Below, piece after piece: positions 28,926 to 38,342 of a stretch of DNA of 64,000 nucleotides. This DNA comes from an uncultured Ectothiorhodospiraceae bacterium. GTDB lineage: Bacteria; Pseudomonadota; Gammaproteobacteria; UBA6429; Thiohalophilaceae. The position numbers were made by a program, and so were the translations under genes. The notes under the pieces were generated by a model, which saw nothing but the letters and a program-made list of their open reading frames with translations, ran no database searches and was not told the origin of the DNA. The stretch is from positions 232,427 to 296,426 of the forward strand of contig CAMYMU010000024.1 in assembly GCA_947259575.1 (NCBI GenBank), given 5' to 3'. Every line of letters begins with the position of its first letter. Position 1 is the first letter of the stretch.

Positions 28926-29603
28926 ATGTCTGATTACGCTGTTCTAAGTAAACGACTCTCATATCAATTCAAAGATCCGGAGCTCCTGGCAACTGCACTG
29001 ACGCATCGCAGCGCCAACAAACAGCATTATGAGCGGATGGAGTTTCTCGGCGATGCGATTTTAAATCTTATTGTTACGGATGATCTCTACCACCGATTTC
29101 CAGCTGCAACCGAGGGCAAGCTCAGTCGCTTACGTGCATCCATGGTCAAAGGTGAAACTTTGGCGCAACTGGCGAAAAATATTGAGCTGGGTGAGTTCCT
29201 GCACCTTGGGAGTGGCGAACTGAAAAGTGGTGGTTTTAGACGGGACTCGATTCTTGCAGATGTGTTTGAATCTATTATTGGTGCAATCTATTTAGATTCA
29301 GGTTATGGGCCAGCAAAGCAATTTGTTTTAACTATGTTTAAAGAGCGGCTTGAGGATATTGACATTAATGTTGACCTCAAGGATCCAAAGACGCGCTTAC
29401 AGGAACTATTGCAGTCAAAAGGTTGTGATTTACCTGTTTATGAAATATTAAGCACAACCGGTCAAGCCCATAATCAAATGTTTAAAGTTTCATGTCATGT
29501 CGCTTTATCTGATAACCCCGCTGAGGGGAGTGGAAATAGTCGACGTAAGGCTGAGCAAGAAGCTGCAAAGCAAATGCTTGATCAACTAGGGCTGCAGCAA
29601 TAA
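28926..29603 (+). CDS. rnc: Ribonuclease III
   Basis: The 225-residue enzyme cuts double-stranded RNA in rRNA and mRNA processing. The catalytic signature ERMEFLGDAILNLI lies at about 37-50 and the second acidic site is in DVFESIIGAIYLDSGY. A C-terminal dsRNA-binding domain (DPKTRLQELLQSKG to KAEQEAAKQMLDQL) completes it. It starts three bases after the DUF4845 stop and lies just upstream of era. Confidence 0.97.
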   Translation: MSDYAVLSKRLSYQFKDPELLATALTHRSANKQHYERMEFLGDAILNLIVTDDLYHRFPAATEGKLSRLRASMVKGETLAQLAKNIELGEFLHLGSGELKSGGFRRDSILADVFESIIGAIYLDSGYGPAKQFVLTMFKERLEDIDINVDLKDPKTRLQELLQSKGCDLPVYEILSTTGQAHNQMFKVSCHVALSDNPAEGSGNSRRKAEQEAAKQMLDQLGLQQ

Positions 29604-29645
29604 ATTGCTGCCTTACCAATTCACAATATCTTAGGCAACTAGGCT

Positions 29646-30545
29646 ATGACAAAACAATATCGATGTGGTTATATTGCATTGTTAGGGCGGCCTAATGTGG
29701 GTAAGTCTACGCTGTTGAACCATTTGATTGGTCAGAAGCTTTCAATTACTTCGCGCAAACCTCAGACCACACGCCATCAGATTCTAGGAATAAAAACCAC
29801 GGACGATGCACAGTATATCTTTGTCGATACCCCTGGATTGCATAAAGGGGGTCGTCAGGCCTTACATCGTTATTTGAATCGTGCGGCACAAAGTATAATC
29901 CAGGATATGAATGTGATTATCTTTGTGGTCGAGGCTAAGCAATGGAATGAAGAAGACGACATTGTGTTATCCCATCTACAACACAGTGACTGTCCGGTGA
30001 TATTAGCGATTAATAAGATTGACCTCCTGAAAGACAAAGAGGAGCTGTTACCTTTTCTTGAAGAGGTATCTGTAAAGTATAAATTTTCCGGAATTATGCC
30101 AATTTCGGCGAATAAGAATATTCAGCTAACAGAGCTTCTCGAAAAGATACGAGAGTTTTTGCCTGAGTCTGAGGCTTTCTATCCCGATGATCAGATTACT
30201 ACACGCAGCTCAAGATTTATTGCAGCAGAAATGATCCGCGAGAAAATTGTGCGGTCACTGGGAGATGAATTGCCTTATGCGACAACAGTTGAAATTGAGA
30301 AATTTGATGACACCCCGAAAATATTGAATATTCATGCTCTAATAACAGTCGAGCGTGATAATCAAAAGGCAATTGTGATTGGCAAAGGCGGTGAGCGGAT
30401 CAAAAAGATTGGTATGCAGGCAAGAAAAGAACTGCAGAATTTTTTTGGGAAAAAAGTAAACCTCAAGACATGGGTTAAAGTTCGCCAAGGCTGGTCAGAT
30501 GATGAGCGCGCATTACAACAATTAGGTTATATCGATGAATTCTGA
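29646..30545 (+). CDS. era: GTPase Era
   Basis: The 299-residue GTPase binds the 3' end of 16S rRNA during 30S subunit maturation. G motifs are GRPNVGKSTLLN at about residues 14-25, DTPGLHKGG, and NKIDLL. The C-terminal KH domain includes AIVIGKGGERIKKIGMQARK. Its 3' end overlaps recO by 11 bases. Order rnc-era-recO is standard. Confidence 0.98.
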   Translation: MTKQYRCGYIALLGRPNVGKSTLLNHLIGQKLSITSRKPQTTRHQILGIKTTDDAQYIFVDTPGLHKGGRQALHRYLNRAAQSIIQDMNVIIFVVEAKQWNEEDDIVLSHLQHSDCPVILAINKIDLLKDKEELLPFLEEVSVKYKFSGIMPISANKNIQLTELLEKIREFLPESEAFYPDDQITTRSSRFIAAEMIREKIVRSLGDELPYATTVEIEKFDDTPKILNIHALITVERDNQKAIVIGKGGERIKKIGMQARKELQNFFGKKVNLKTWVKVRQGWSDDERALQQLGYIDEF

Positions 30546-31275
30546 TCCTGTTAGCTTGAACAAGCAGGACAAGGCCTATGTGCTCCATTCCCGCCCGTAC
30601 AAAAATACGAGCATGATTATCGAAGTCTTAACCCGTGAACATGGGCGCATGACATTAGTGGCTAAAGGGGCGAAACGTGCTGGCTCGCCATTTCAAGGCT
30701 GCCTGGAATTGTTTACGCCTATCTTTATCGCATGGGGCGGGCGCAGTGAAATGAAGACGCTCTACAAAGCTGAGGTAATCTCTGGATCTGGTAACTTGGC
30801 GGGTGATTTAATTTTTACTGGATTTTATCTAAATGAGCTCATTATGTATTTGTTGCATAAGCACGAAGCGCATGCCGCCTTGTTTGATGCCTATCAAGAT
30901 TGTCTTAACAACTTGCAAGCGGGTGAGGATACGGAATTAGTATTACGCTATTTTGAGCTTAGGTTGCTTAATGAGCTTGGTTATGGTGTTAGCCTCGATC
31001 ATGAATTACAAACTGGCGAACCTGTTCAGGCAGATAAACAATATACCTACAACCTGGAAGCAGGTATCTCATCTGATACAAGCAGTGATTCTGCGGTGCT
31101 CAATATTTCAGGTGATACCCTGCTTGCCTTGTCTGCTGGAGAAATATCTACAGAAAGACAAAAATCCGAAGCGAAACGATTGTTGCGTAGTATTTTGGAA
31201 TACCACTTAGAAGGGCGACCAATTAAAACGCGTGAGCTTTTTACGCAAAAGAAAAAATTTCCTTTGTCTCATTAA
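30535..31275 (+). CDS. recO: DNA repair protein RecO
   Basis: The 246-residue protein loads RecA with RecR in the RecFOR pathway. It has the N-terminal OB fold (KAYVLHSRPYKNTSMIIEVLTREHGRM, VAKGAKRAGSPFQGCLELF) and the helical C-terminal part (LRYFELRLLNELGYG). Instead of the zinc-finger cysteines found in many Gram-positive RecO proteins it has none at the usual site, as in E. coli. It overlaps era and is followed by pdxJ. Confidence 0.95.
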   Translation: MNSDPVSLNKQDKAYVLHSRPYKNTSMIIEVLTREHGRMTLVAKGAKRAGSPFQGCLELFTPIFIAWGGRSEMKTLYKAEVISGSGNLAGDLIFTGFYLNELIMYLLHKHEAHAALFDAYQDCLNNLQAGEDTELVLRYFELRLLNELGYGVSLDHELQTGEPVQADKQYTYNLEAGISSDTSSDSAVLNISGDTLLALSAGEISTERQKSEAKRLLRSILEYHLEGRPIKTRELFTQKKKFPLSH

Positions 31276-31299
31276 TTCACTTACACATATAATAAGGAT

Positions 31300-32037
31300 A
31301 TGTCGAAACAAAAAATATTACTCGGTGTGAATATCGATCACGTGGCGACTATCCGTCAGGCGCGTGGCACTCGCTATCCAGAACCATTACAGGCAGCGAT
31401 GCTTGCTGAGCAAAATGGTGCAGATGCGATCACCTTGCATCTTAGAGAAGATCGCCGGCATATTCAGGATCGTGACGTGTATATGCTTAAAGATATGTTA
31501 AATACACGCATGAATCTGGAGATGGCGATTACGGATGAGATGCTAGCGATAGCCGGCAAGCTTAAACCTGAGGACTGTTGTTTGGTGCCTGAGCGACGTG
31601 AAGAGTTGACCACAGAAGGTGGACTTGATGTCTTGGCGCAAAAGGACAAGGTGAAACATGCCTGTCAGGTGTTAGCAGATGCAGGTGTGCGTGTTTCCCT
31701 GTTTATTGATGCAGATCTAAAACAAATTGAAGCGGCTGCAGAATGTGGTGCGCCTGTTATCGAAATCCACACTGGACATTTTGCCGATTATGCAACAGAA
31801 GATGCAAGGCGGGCAGAATTAACCCGAATTGTTAAGGGCGTAGAAGCCGGTGTTGATGCCGGTTTGCATGTCAATGCCGGGCATGGTCTGGATTATCATA
31901 ATGTTACCGCCATTGCAGAGATAGGCCAGATTCGGGAACTTAATATTGGTCATGCAATCATTGCTCGCGCCATCTTCACGGGTTTACCAGAGGCGGTTTC
32001 AACCATGAAACAATTAATGCAGGAAGCACGTCAGTAA
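31300..32037 (+). CDS. pdxJ: Pyridoxine 5'-phosphate synthase
   Basis: The 245-residue TIM-barrel enzyme joins 1-deoxyxylulose 5-phosphate and 3-amino-2-oxopropyl phosphate to make pyridoxine 5'-phosphate. Motifs include [48 protein letters not shown] and the C-terminal phosphate-binding [14 protein letters not shown] with [12 protein letters not shown]. pdxH in this window performs the next step. acpS, which often follows pdxJ, is absent here; a convergent Hpt gene occupies that place. Confidence 0.97.
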   Translation: MSKQKILLGVNIDHVATIRQARGTRYPEPLQAAMLAEQNGADAITLHLREDRRHIQDRDVYMLKDMLNTRMNLEMAITDEMLAIAGKLKPEDCCLVPERREELTTEGGLDVLAQKDKVKHACQVLADAGVRVSLFIDADLKQIEAAAECGAPVIEIHTGHFADYATEDARRAELTRIVKGVEAGVDAGLHVNAGHGLDYHNVTAIAEIGQIRELNIGHAIIARAIFTGLPEAVSTMKQLMQEARQ

Positions 32038-32050
32038 AGGCGGTCTCTCG

Positions 32051-32404
32051 TTAAGCGACCCAGCTGCTAGCCAGCGCCTGACGACCTTGGTCCAACAGAC
32101 GTTCGATCTCCGTTGTAAGACCGGTGAAATTTTCTTCAATTTTAGTCATATCCTCTTCTTTTACTGCAGCCTCCATGATTTGCGCCGCAGTTCGCAGTGC
32201 CGGAACGCCACAATACGCCGTTGAGCCATAAATTTTGTGTGCGTGATCCCAGCAGCCTTGCAGATCATTTTCCTTTATTGCGATATGTAGTTTTTGCTTC
32301 AGCTCTGGAAGTTCTTTGAGTAGCATTTCGAAAAGCTCTTTAGCCAGCTCTTCATTGCCAGCGGCTTGCTCCAGAGCGAGCTGGTAATCGATAACGTCAG
32401 TCAT
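32051..32404 (-). CDS. Stand-alone histidine phosphotransfer (Hpt) domain protein
   Basis: The 117-residue protein is a single four-helix Hpt domain. The phosphorylatable histidine is His56 in WDHAHKIYGSTAYCG, matching the H-x2-x-G-S pattern of phosphorelay Hpt domains. The first helix LAKELFEMLLKELPELKQKL is typical. No kinase or response regulator is adjacent. In Pseudomonas a hybrid kinase of the GacS/BarA type lies near cysM, so this could be a partner or a remnant of such a system; that is inference. Confidence 0.85.
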   Translation of the reverse strand: MTDVIDYQLALEQAAGNEELAKELFEMLLKELPELKQKLHIAIKENDLQGCWDHAHKIYGSTAYCGVPALRTAAQIMEAAVKEEDMTKIEENFTGLTTEIERLLDQGRQALASSWVA

Positions 32405-32481
32405 ATTCTTCTTATACGTATGCTATTTAATGAATTCTGTTAGAATAATGCATTATCTGTAAGTATAGGTCTAGTCTACAC

Positions 32482-33378
32482 GTGAGTTCGTATCCCACAA
32501 TTGAGAATTTTATCGGCAATACCCCTCTTGTTCGTTTGCAGCGCTTGCCAGGTGAGACATCCAACCAAATTCTAGTAAAACTGGAAGGCAATAATCCCGC
32601 TGGGTCTGTAAAGGACCGACCTGCGCTAAGCATGATCAAACGTGCTGAAGAGAGGGGCGAAATCGAACCTGGCGATACCTTGATCGAAGCAACCAGTGGT
32701 AATACAGGTATAGCCTTGGCGATGGTGGCTGCGATCAAGGGTTATAAAATGATCTTGATTATGCCTGAGAATATGACCGCTGAACGACGTGCCACTATGA
32801 AAGCCTTTGGAGCGGAGCTGATCTCCGTTACTGCAGATGAGAGTATGGAGGGTGCCCGTGACCTTGCATTAAAAATGGAAGCAGAAGGCAAAGGTAAAGT
32901 ACTGGATCAATTCTCCAACCCAGATAATCCCGCTGCACATTATGATTCTACCGGTCCTGAAATTTGGCGTGACACGCAGGGAAATGTTACGCACTTTGTC
33001 AGCGCGATGGGTACAACCGGCACCATCATGGGAACATCTCATTATCTTAAAGACCAGAGCAATACAGTTCAGATTGTCGGAGTGCAACCTGCAGAAGGCG
33101 CGAAAATACCAGGGATTCGTCGTTGGCCTAAAGAATACTTGCCATCTATTTTTGATGCTGCACGTGTGGATCAAACTATGGAAGTTTCGCAGGAAGATGC
33201 AGAAATGATTACCCGTGAACTGGCACGGCAAGAAGGAATATTTTGTGGCATTTCTTCAGGTGGTGCTGTTGCAGCTGCATTACAATTGTCGAAACAGGTA
33301 AAGAATGCAGTGATTGTTGCCATTATTTGTGATCGGGGCGACCGTTACTTGTCTACCGATGTATTCCCAAGCGATTAA
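32482..33378 (+). CDS. cysM: Cysteine synthase B (O-acetylserine sulfhydrylase)
   Basis: The 298-residue PLP enzyme makes cysteine from O-acetylserine and sulphide or thiosulphate. The cofactor lysine is in NPAGSVKDRPALSMI, the substrate loop is EATSGNTGIALAMVAA, and the phosphate loop is MGTTGTIMG. The length (about 300) and IFCGISSGGAVAAAL favour CysM over CysK. Start is GTG at 32482. cysM followed by rlmD is the Pseudomonas order. Confidence 0.93.
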   Translation: MSSYPTIENFIGNTPLVRLQRLPGETSNQILVKLEGNNPAGSVKDRPALSMIKRAEERGEIEPGDTLIEATSGNTGIALAMVAAIKGYKMILIMPENMTAERRATMKAFGAELISVTADESMEGARDLALKMEAEGKGKVLDQFSNPDNPAAHYDSTGPEIWRDTQGNVTHFVSAMGTTGTIMGTSHYLKDQSNTVQIVGVQPAEGAKIPGIRRWPKEYLPSIFDAARVDQTMEVSQEDAEMITRELARQEGIFCGISSGGAVAAALQLSKQVKNAVIVAIICDRGDRYLSTDVFPSD

Positions 33379-33409
33379 CCTTCGACTTTTATTTGTAAAA
33401 TAACATTAT

Positions 33410-34735
33410 ATGGCTCGCCGTAAACGATCTTTACCAAAAGAACCAGTCACTGCTCATGTCACTGATCTGACTCATGAAGGCAAGGGGGTCGCTCACATTG
33501 ATGGTAAGACTGTTTTTATCAATCAGGCACTACCTGGCGAAGATGTTGAGTTCATTTACGTCAAAAAACAGCGCCAGTTCGATGTGGGGCGATTACACCA
33601 TGTAATAAATGCCTCTGATAAACGCATTGAACCAAAATGCGCACATTTTTTTATCTGTGGTGGATGTAGTCTGCAACATGTGTCACATGAGCAGCAAATT
33701 CAGTTCAAGCAAAAAATTCTAATTGATAACTTGAAAAGAATTGGCCATGTTGAAGCTGGGGAGATCAGAGAGCCGTTAAACGGTCCTGAATGGGGTTATC
33801 GTCGTAAAGCAAGGCTCGGTGTTAAATTTGTAGCCAAGAAAGAAAAAGTTTTGATTGGTTTTCGAGAAAAAGGTTCAAGTCTACTCGCAGAACTTGAACA
33901 GTGTGAAGTTTTACATCCATCAGTTGGTAAGCGCCTTCCTGAGCTTGCTGAACTTATTCGATCGCTCAGTTGTTATCGGGCTATTCCTCAGATCGAAATG
34001 GCCGTTGGTGACAGTTCAACAGCCCTGGTTTTTAGACACCTCGAGCCTTTGACCGATGCCGATCACGATAAACTAAAAACATTTGCGGAAAATAATCAGC
34101 TCGATATATATCTTCAGGCGGCTGGACCTGATTCTATTACCCCGTTATGGCCAGTTTTGCCTGAATTATTTTATCAATTACCAGACTACGATGTGCGGTT
34201 CGACTTTTTGCCTGCCGATTTTGTACAGATCAATGCCGAGATAAACAAAAAATTAATACCCATGGTTATCGAAGCGCTGCAATGCAGCGAAGACATGCAT
34301 GTGCTTGAGCTTTTTTGTGGCTTAGGTAATTTTACATTACCCATTGCCAGACAGGTGGCAAGTGTGACTGCCGTGGAAGGTGAGGCTAGTTTAATCGCGC
34401 GAGCTAAACAAAATGCGGAAAATAATGGGATTAACAATGTTACTTACCACGTTGCCAATCTAATGGATGATGTCTCTGCCTTGCCGTGGTGGAAGTCGCA
34501 TAAATATGATTGCGTCTTCATGGACCCCCCGCGTAGTGGTGCAGAGCAGGTCTTACCCATTATTGCAAAGCAAAATATATCGAGAATTGTCTACGTATCT
34601 TGCAATCCTGCGACCCTTGCCAGAGATGCAGGTATCTTGGTGAATGAATATGGATATGAATTATTAAATGCGGGTGTGATGGATATGTTTCCACACACTG
34701 CACATGTTGAATCAATTGCTGTCTTTGAAAAATAA
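33410..34735 (+). CDS. rlmD: 23S rRNA (uracil-1939-C5) methyltransferase RlmD
   Basis: The 441-residue enzyme methylates U1939 of 23S rRNA using S-adenosylmethionine. An N-terminal TRAM domain (ITDLTHEGKGVAHIDG-like) is followed by Fe-S ligands in CAHFFICGGCSLQHV plus the later EQCEVLHP, the SAM-binding LELFCGLGNFTLPIA, and the catalytic cysteine in VYVSCNPATLARD. Length matches RlmD. relA often comes next in other gammaproteobacteria but lies elsewhere here, at 50193. Confidence 0.95.
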   Translation: MARRKRSLPKEPVTAHVTDLTHEGKGVAHIDGKTVFINQALPGEDVEFIYVKKQRQFDVGRLHHVINASDKRIEPKCAHFFICGGCSLQHVSHEQQIQFKQKILIDNLKRIGHVEAGEIREPLNGPEWGYRRKARLGVKFVAKKEKVLIGFREKGSSLLAELEQCEVLHPSVGKRLPELAELIRSLSCYRAIPQIEMAVGDSSTALVFRHLEPLTDADHDKLKTFAENNQLDIYLQAAGPDSITPLWPVLPELFYQLPDYDVRFDFLPADFVQINAEINKKLIPMVIEALQCSEDMHVLELFCGLGNFTLPIARQVASVTAVEGEASLIARAKQNAENNGINNVTYHVANLMDDVSALPWWKSHKYDCVFMDPPRSGAEQVLPIIAKQNISRIVYVSCNPATLARDAGILVNEYGYELLNAGVMDMFPHTAHVESIAVFEK

Positions 34736-34739
34736 TAAT

Positions 34740-35207
34740 ATGCCTGTTGAAATAGAACGAAAATACTTACTTCGCAATGACGATTGGAAATTATCGGCAG
34801 ATCAGGGTACACAATTTGTGCAAGGTTATCTGGTGGGCTCTAAAGCCGCTTCAGTCCGTGTTAGAATCGAGGGTGAAAAAGCATTCATTAATATCAAAAG
34901 CGCAACTCTGGGTGTTTATCGCAAAGAATATGAGTATCCTATACCAGTGGATGAAGCCAGGGAATTATTAGATACATTATGTGAGCAGCCTTTAGTTGAA
35001 AAAACACGTTTCATTGTCCAGTATGACGAATTAGAGTGGGAAATCGATGTCTTTGCCGGTGAGAACGAAGGATTAGTAGTTGCAGAAGTTGAACTTGAGG
35101 CAGAAGACCAAAGAATAAATTTGCCGCCTTGGTGTGGCCAAGAGGTCTCTGAAGATCCGCGTTACTATAATGTTAGTCTAGGAAAACAACCTTATTCGAC
35201 CTGGTAA
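34740..35207 (+). CDS. CYTH domain protein, probable inorganic triphosphatase
   Basis: The 155-residue protein is a single CYTH domain. It begins with the hallmark EIERKYLLR (ExExK metal- and phosphate-binding motif) and has conserved SVRVRIEGEKAFINIK, KTRFIVQYDELEWEIDVF and VVAEVELEAED motifs. Bacterial stand-alone members such as the Nitrosomonas enzyme hydrolyse tripolyphosphate, so I infer that activity. Start ATG 34740, four bases after the rlmD stop; an upstream in-frame ATG inside rlmD is unlikely. Confidence 0.85.
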   Translation: MPVEIERKYLLRNDDWKLSADQGTQFVQGYLVGSKAASVRVRIEGEKAFINIKSATLGVYRKEYEYPIPVDEARELLDTLCEQPLVEKTRFIVQYDELEWEIDVFAGENEGLVVAEVELEAEDQRINLPPWCGQEVSEDPRYYNVSLGKQPYSTW

Positions 35208-35227
35208 GCTTTACGACGGAAAATATA

Positions 35228-35713
35228 ATGGCTACAACTCTCATTCATATTGATTTGAACACGCAGAAACTGATGTTGAAGCAGATGGGTAACATTTTGT
35301 TTGAGACAAAGATCGCTAGTGCGCGCAAAGGGGTGGGTGAGACCTTTGGAAGTGAAAAAACACCCCGTGGTTGGCATGTCATCAGAGCAAAGATTGGCGC
35401 TGGACTGACTGAAAATACTGTATTTAAAGGTCGTCGCCCAACCGGTGAAGTCTTTTCAGAAGCGTTAAGGTCACAATATCCCGAACGTGACTGGATCTTG
35501 ACTAGAATTCTTTGGTTAAGCGGATTGGAACTGGGATTCAATCGCTTGGGAAATGTCGATACAATGCGTCGTTACATCTATATACATGGGTGTCCTGATA
35601 CTGATCAAATGGCAGAACGTAGCTCGCATGGATGTATAAAAATGCGTAATGTAGATGTTATCAACCTGTTTGATCGCGTAACTGTCGGCACAAAAGTATT
35701 AATTACTGAGTGA
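35228..35713 (+). CDS. L,D-transpeptidase (YkuD) family protein
   Basis: The 161-residue protein is a YkuD catalytic domain without an obvious signal peptide. The active site is IHGCPDTDQMAERSSHGCIKMRN, read here in two pieces: IHGCPD near residue 120 and SSHGCIKMRN near 135-144 with the catalytic cysteine. L,D-transpeptidases crosslink peptidoglycan or attach lipoproteins, but a missing export signal leaves its location uncertain. It lies between the CYTH gene and nagZ, in the same direction, four bases from nagZ. Confidence 0.83.
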   Translation: MATTLIHIDLNTQKLMLKQMGNILFETKIASARKGVGETFGSEKTPRGWHVIRAKIGAGLTENTVFKGRRPTGEVFSEALRSQYPERDWILTRILWLSGLELGFNRLGNVDTMRRYIYIHGCPDTDQMAERSSHGCIKMRNVDVINLFDRVTVGTKVLITE

Positions 35714-35717
35714 AAAA

Positions 35718-36767
35718 ATGACATTAGGGCCCGTCATGCTCGATATCGAAGGTGTTGAGCTAAACCAAGAAGATAAAGAATTACTTTTGCACCCATCAGT
35801 AGGGGGCATAATCCTGTTTTCGCGTAACTATGAAAATGTCGTGCAATTAGAAAAACTGGTAGCAGAGATTCATAACGTTAGAACAGATAACTTGCTTATT
35901 GCGGTTGACCATGAAGGTGGTCGTGTACAACGTTTTCATGATGGCTTTACACGATTGCCTGCCATGCGCCGCATCGGTGAACTTTATAAGCAGAATCCCA
36001 AAGCATCAAAACAACTCGCTAAAGATGTCGCCTGGTTAATGGCAATTGAACTTCGTAGTGTTGGTCTTGACTTTAGTTTTGCGCCTGTAGTCGATATTGA
36101 TTATTGTCGTTGCGAGGTGATTGGTGACAGATCATTTCATTCTAATCCGAAAGCAGTTTATGAATTAGCTCATGCCTTTTGCCAAGGTATGGATGAGGCT
36201 GGTATGGCAAGCGTTGCCAAACACTTTCCCGGGCATGGCGGGGTAAAGGAAGACTCTCATGTGGATATCCCTGTCGATGGTCGAGACTTCGAAACTGTAT
36301 ATCAGAACGACATACACCCCTTTCGACTTTTAATTCAAGATAATCTGGCTGCGATTATGCCAGCACATATTATATATGAAAAAATAGATAAGCAGCCCGC
36401 TGGCTTTTCACGCTACTGGTTAAAAAAAGTTCTTCGTGAGCAGTTACATTTCAATGGCGTAATATTTAGCGATGATTTAAATATGCAAGGTGCTAGTGTT
36501 GCAGGGGAGCATTATTCCGATCGTGCCAATGCGGCAATGCAGGCTGGTTGCGATATGATTCTTATTTGCAATAACCGACCTGCAGCCATCGAAGTGGTTG
36601 ATTCTGTAAATGGTCATATAGATCCTGTTAGTGTAACGCGGCTTGCCCGCATGCATGGCCGACACGAGATCAGTCGAACTGAGATGCAGAAAATGCAACG
36701 CTGGCACCAGATTGTCGCCAAAATTCAGGGGTATCTCGATAACCCCAATTTAGAATTAGATATATAG
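35718..36767 (+). CDS. nagZ: Beta-N-acetylglucosaminidase NagZ
   Basis: The 349-residue cytoplasmic glycoside hydrolase family 3 enzyme removes N-acetylglucosamine from anhydro-muropeptides during peptidoglycan recycling. Motifs are IAVDHEGGRVQRFHDGFTRLPAM, the catalytic loop KHFPGHGGVKEDSHVDIP, and the nucleophile region FSDDLNMQGASVAG. Length is normal for NagZ. In Pseudomonas nagZ lies beside the methylthioinosine phosphorylase gene, and that link is nearly kept here. Confidence 0.96.
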   Translation: MTLGPVMLDIEGVELNQEDKELLLHPSVGGIILFSRNYENVVQLEKLVAEIHNVRTDNLLIAVDHEGGRVQRFHDGFTRLPAMRRIGELYKQNPKASKQLAKDVAWLMAIELRSVGLDFSFAPVVDIDYCRCEVIGDRSFHSNPKAVYELAHAFCQGMDEAGMASVAKHFPGHGGVKEDSHVDIPVDGRDFETVYQNDIHPFRLLIQDNLAAIMPAHIIYEKIDKQPAGFSRYWLKKVLREQLHFNGVIFSDDLNMQGASVAGEHYSDRANAAMQAGCDMILICNNRPAAIEVVDSVNGHIDPVSVTRLARMHGRHEISRTEMQKMQRWHQIVAKIQGYLDNPNLELDI

Positions 36768-36775
36768 AGGTGCGT

Positions 36776-37855
36776 ATGGTTGAGTGGTTGGATGCATATA
36801 TAAAAAATTACACCGGCGAATATACCTGGGTGGTATATATTTTCCTGATTGTGTTTGCAACCCTGGTTGTAGATTTTGTTGTCAAAATCATTCTCAATGT
36901 TGTTCATTCCAGATTAGCGAAGACAGCGACATTATGGGACGACGTTTTAGTCTATGCGATACGTTCACCTTTAAGTGTTTTTATATGGATATTAGGCGCA
37001 ACTCTAATTTTAGAAGTAATGGAAGTAGAAAAGATCGCTGTATATAGAGAGCTCGGTTTAGTTGTTGTCATTAGCTGGGCCCTGGTTCGTTTTATTAAGC
37101 AAATAGAATTACGTATTCTAAAAAATAGCGAGAAAGTAGGTGAAAAAATCGATCGCACTACTGCCGATGCGATTGTACAGCTACTAAGACTTTCGATCAT
37201 TATTACCGGTTCGTTGGTCGGCCTGCAAACAATGGGCGTTAATATTTCAGCTATTTTAGCCTTTGGTGGCATTGGTGGAATCGCTATTGGTTTTGCGGCA
37301 AAAGACTTACTTTCTAATTTCTTTGGGGGCTTGATGATCTATCTTGATCGGCCATTTGCAATTGGTGATTGGGTTCGTTCCCCGGATCGAGATATAGAAG
37401 GTACAGTTGAAAAGATTGGATGGCGAACAACGATTATTCGTACCTTTGACAAACGCCCTTTGTACATACCAAATTCAGTATTTGCAACTATCGCGGTTGA
37501 AAATCCATCACGCATGTCCCACCGTCGGATTTATGAAACCATTGGCGTGCGTTATGATGATGCGGCAAAACTCGATGTTATAATTTCTGATGTTAAGCAA
37601 ATGCTCCGTAATCACCCTGATATAGCACAGAATCAAACTATGATTGTTAATTTTAATTCATTTGCGCCATCTTCTCTCGATTTCTTTGTCTACACGTTCA
37701 CGAAGACAACAGATTGGATTAAATACCACGAGATTAAACAAGATGTGCTATTTAAAATAAATACGATTATCGAAAACCACGGAGCAGAAATAGCTTACCC
37801 AACATCTACAGTACACCTTCCTGAGGCAGTGCTTGCTGGGGCCGACAATAAATAG
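36776..37855 (+). CDS. MscS-family mechanosensitive channel
   Basis: The protein (359 residues from ATG 36776) has about four transmembrane segments and the MscS core. The pore-lining helix is in ISAILAFGGIGGIAIGFAA with KDLLSNFFGGLMIYLDRPF, followed by IGDWVRSPDRDIEGTVEKIGWRTT, split here for length, from the beta domain. Small-conductance channels release solutes on hypo-osmotic shock. I prefer ATG 36776 over GTG 36770 because AGAGG ends five bases before the ATG and overlaps the GTG. Confidence 0.9.
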   Translation: MVEWLDAYIKNYTGEYTWVVYIFLIVFATLVVDFVVKIILNVVHSRLAKTATLWDDVLVYAIRSPLSVFIWILGATLILEVMEVEKIAVYRELGLVVVISWALVRFIKQIELRILKNSEKVGEKIDRTTADAIVQLLRLSIIITGSLVGLQTMGVNISAILAFGGIGGIAIGFAAKDLLSNFFGGLMIYLDRPFAIGDWVRSPDRDIEGTVEKIGWRTTIIRTFDKRPLYIPNSVFATIAVENPSRMSHRRIYETIGVRYDDAAKLDVIISDVKQMLRNHPDIAQNQTMIVNFNSFAPSSLDFFVYTFTKTTDWIKYHEIKQDVLFKINTIIENHGAEIAYPTSTVHLPEAVLAGADNK

Positions 37856-37966
37856 AACCTTAATGATTTGGTTCTTGAGAGAGGTAGGTTAAGCTAGGAA
37901 TTGAGTTGAGTTATGCTGCTCTTTAATATTTGGCCGATACTGACAACAAACTAAAGTGATACTAAT

Positions 37967-38335
37967 ATGCCTGATAAGCTAATGATAGTGATGGTTAACA
38001 CTGATCCAAGCAACCCATCGGAAATGGGGGCGCCATTTTTTCAGGCGACGGTTGCTGCGGCCATGGATTTTGAAGTTGAAGTTGTGATGACCGGGCGCGC
38101 AGGTCAGCTAGCCAAGAAAGGGTTTGCTGAGTCGATTCTTGCCCATGAAGGAAACGCAAAAACCATTTATGATTTTATCAAAGAGGCCCATGATGCCGGT
38201 GCGGTGTTTAAAGTATGCACGCCAACGCTTGAGTTATGGGGGGATGATTTGATCGATGAAATTCAAGAAACAGTCGGAGCCGCCTATATTATCAGTGAGG
38301 CAATGAGCGGTAATGTTGTGACTTTTACTTATTAG
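37967..38335 (+). CDS. DsrE family protein
   Basis: The 122-residue protein has a DsrE/DsrF-like fold: LMIVMVNTDPSNPSEMGAPF at the start, AMDFEVEVVMTGRAGQLAKKG, then FKVCTPTLELWGDDLIDEI with one cysteine, at residue 86, in the usual sulphur-carrier position. DsrE-type proteins bind or transfer sulphur. It is not beside dsr, tus or soe genes, so its partner is unknown. Downstream lie salvage genes for hypoxanthine and methylthio-nucleosides, eight bases away. Confidence 0.8.
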   Translation: MPDKLMIVMVNTDPSNPSEMGAPFFQATVAAAMDFEVEVVMTGRAGQLAKKGFAESILAHEGNAKTIYDFIKEAHDAGAVFKVCTPTLELWGDDLIDEIQETVGAAYIISEAMSGNVVTFTY

Positions 38336-38342
38336 GTATGGG

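Noticed and set aside
29593..29610. GCAGCAA/TTGCTGC hairpin over the rnc stop
   Set aside because: Seven base pairs but no T-tract; era follows in the same direction and is probably cotranscribed.
37854..37875. AGAACC/GGTTCT hairpin after the MscS gene
   Set aside because: Short stem with a ten-base loop and no T-tract, so not a convincing terminator.
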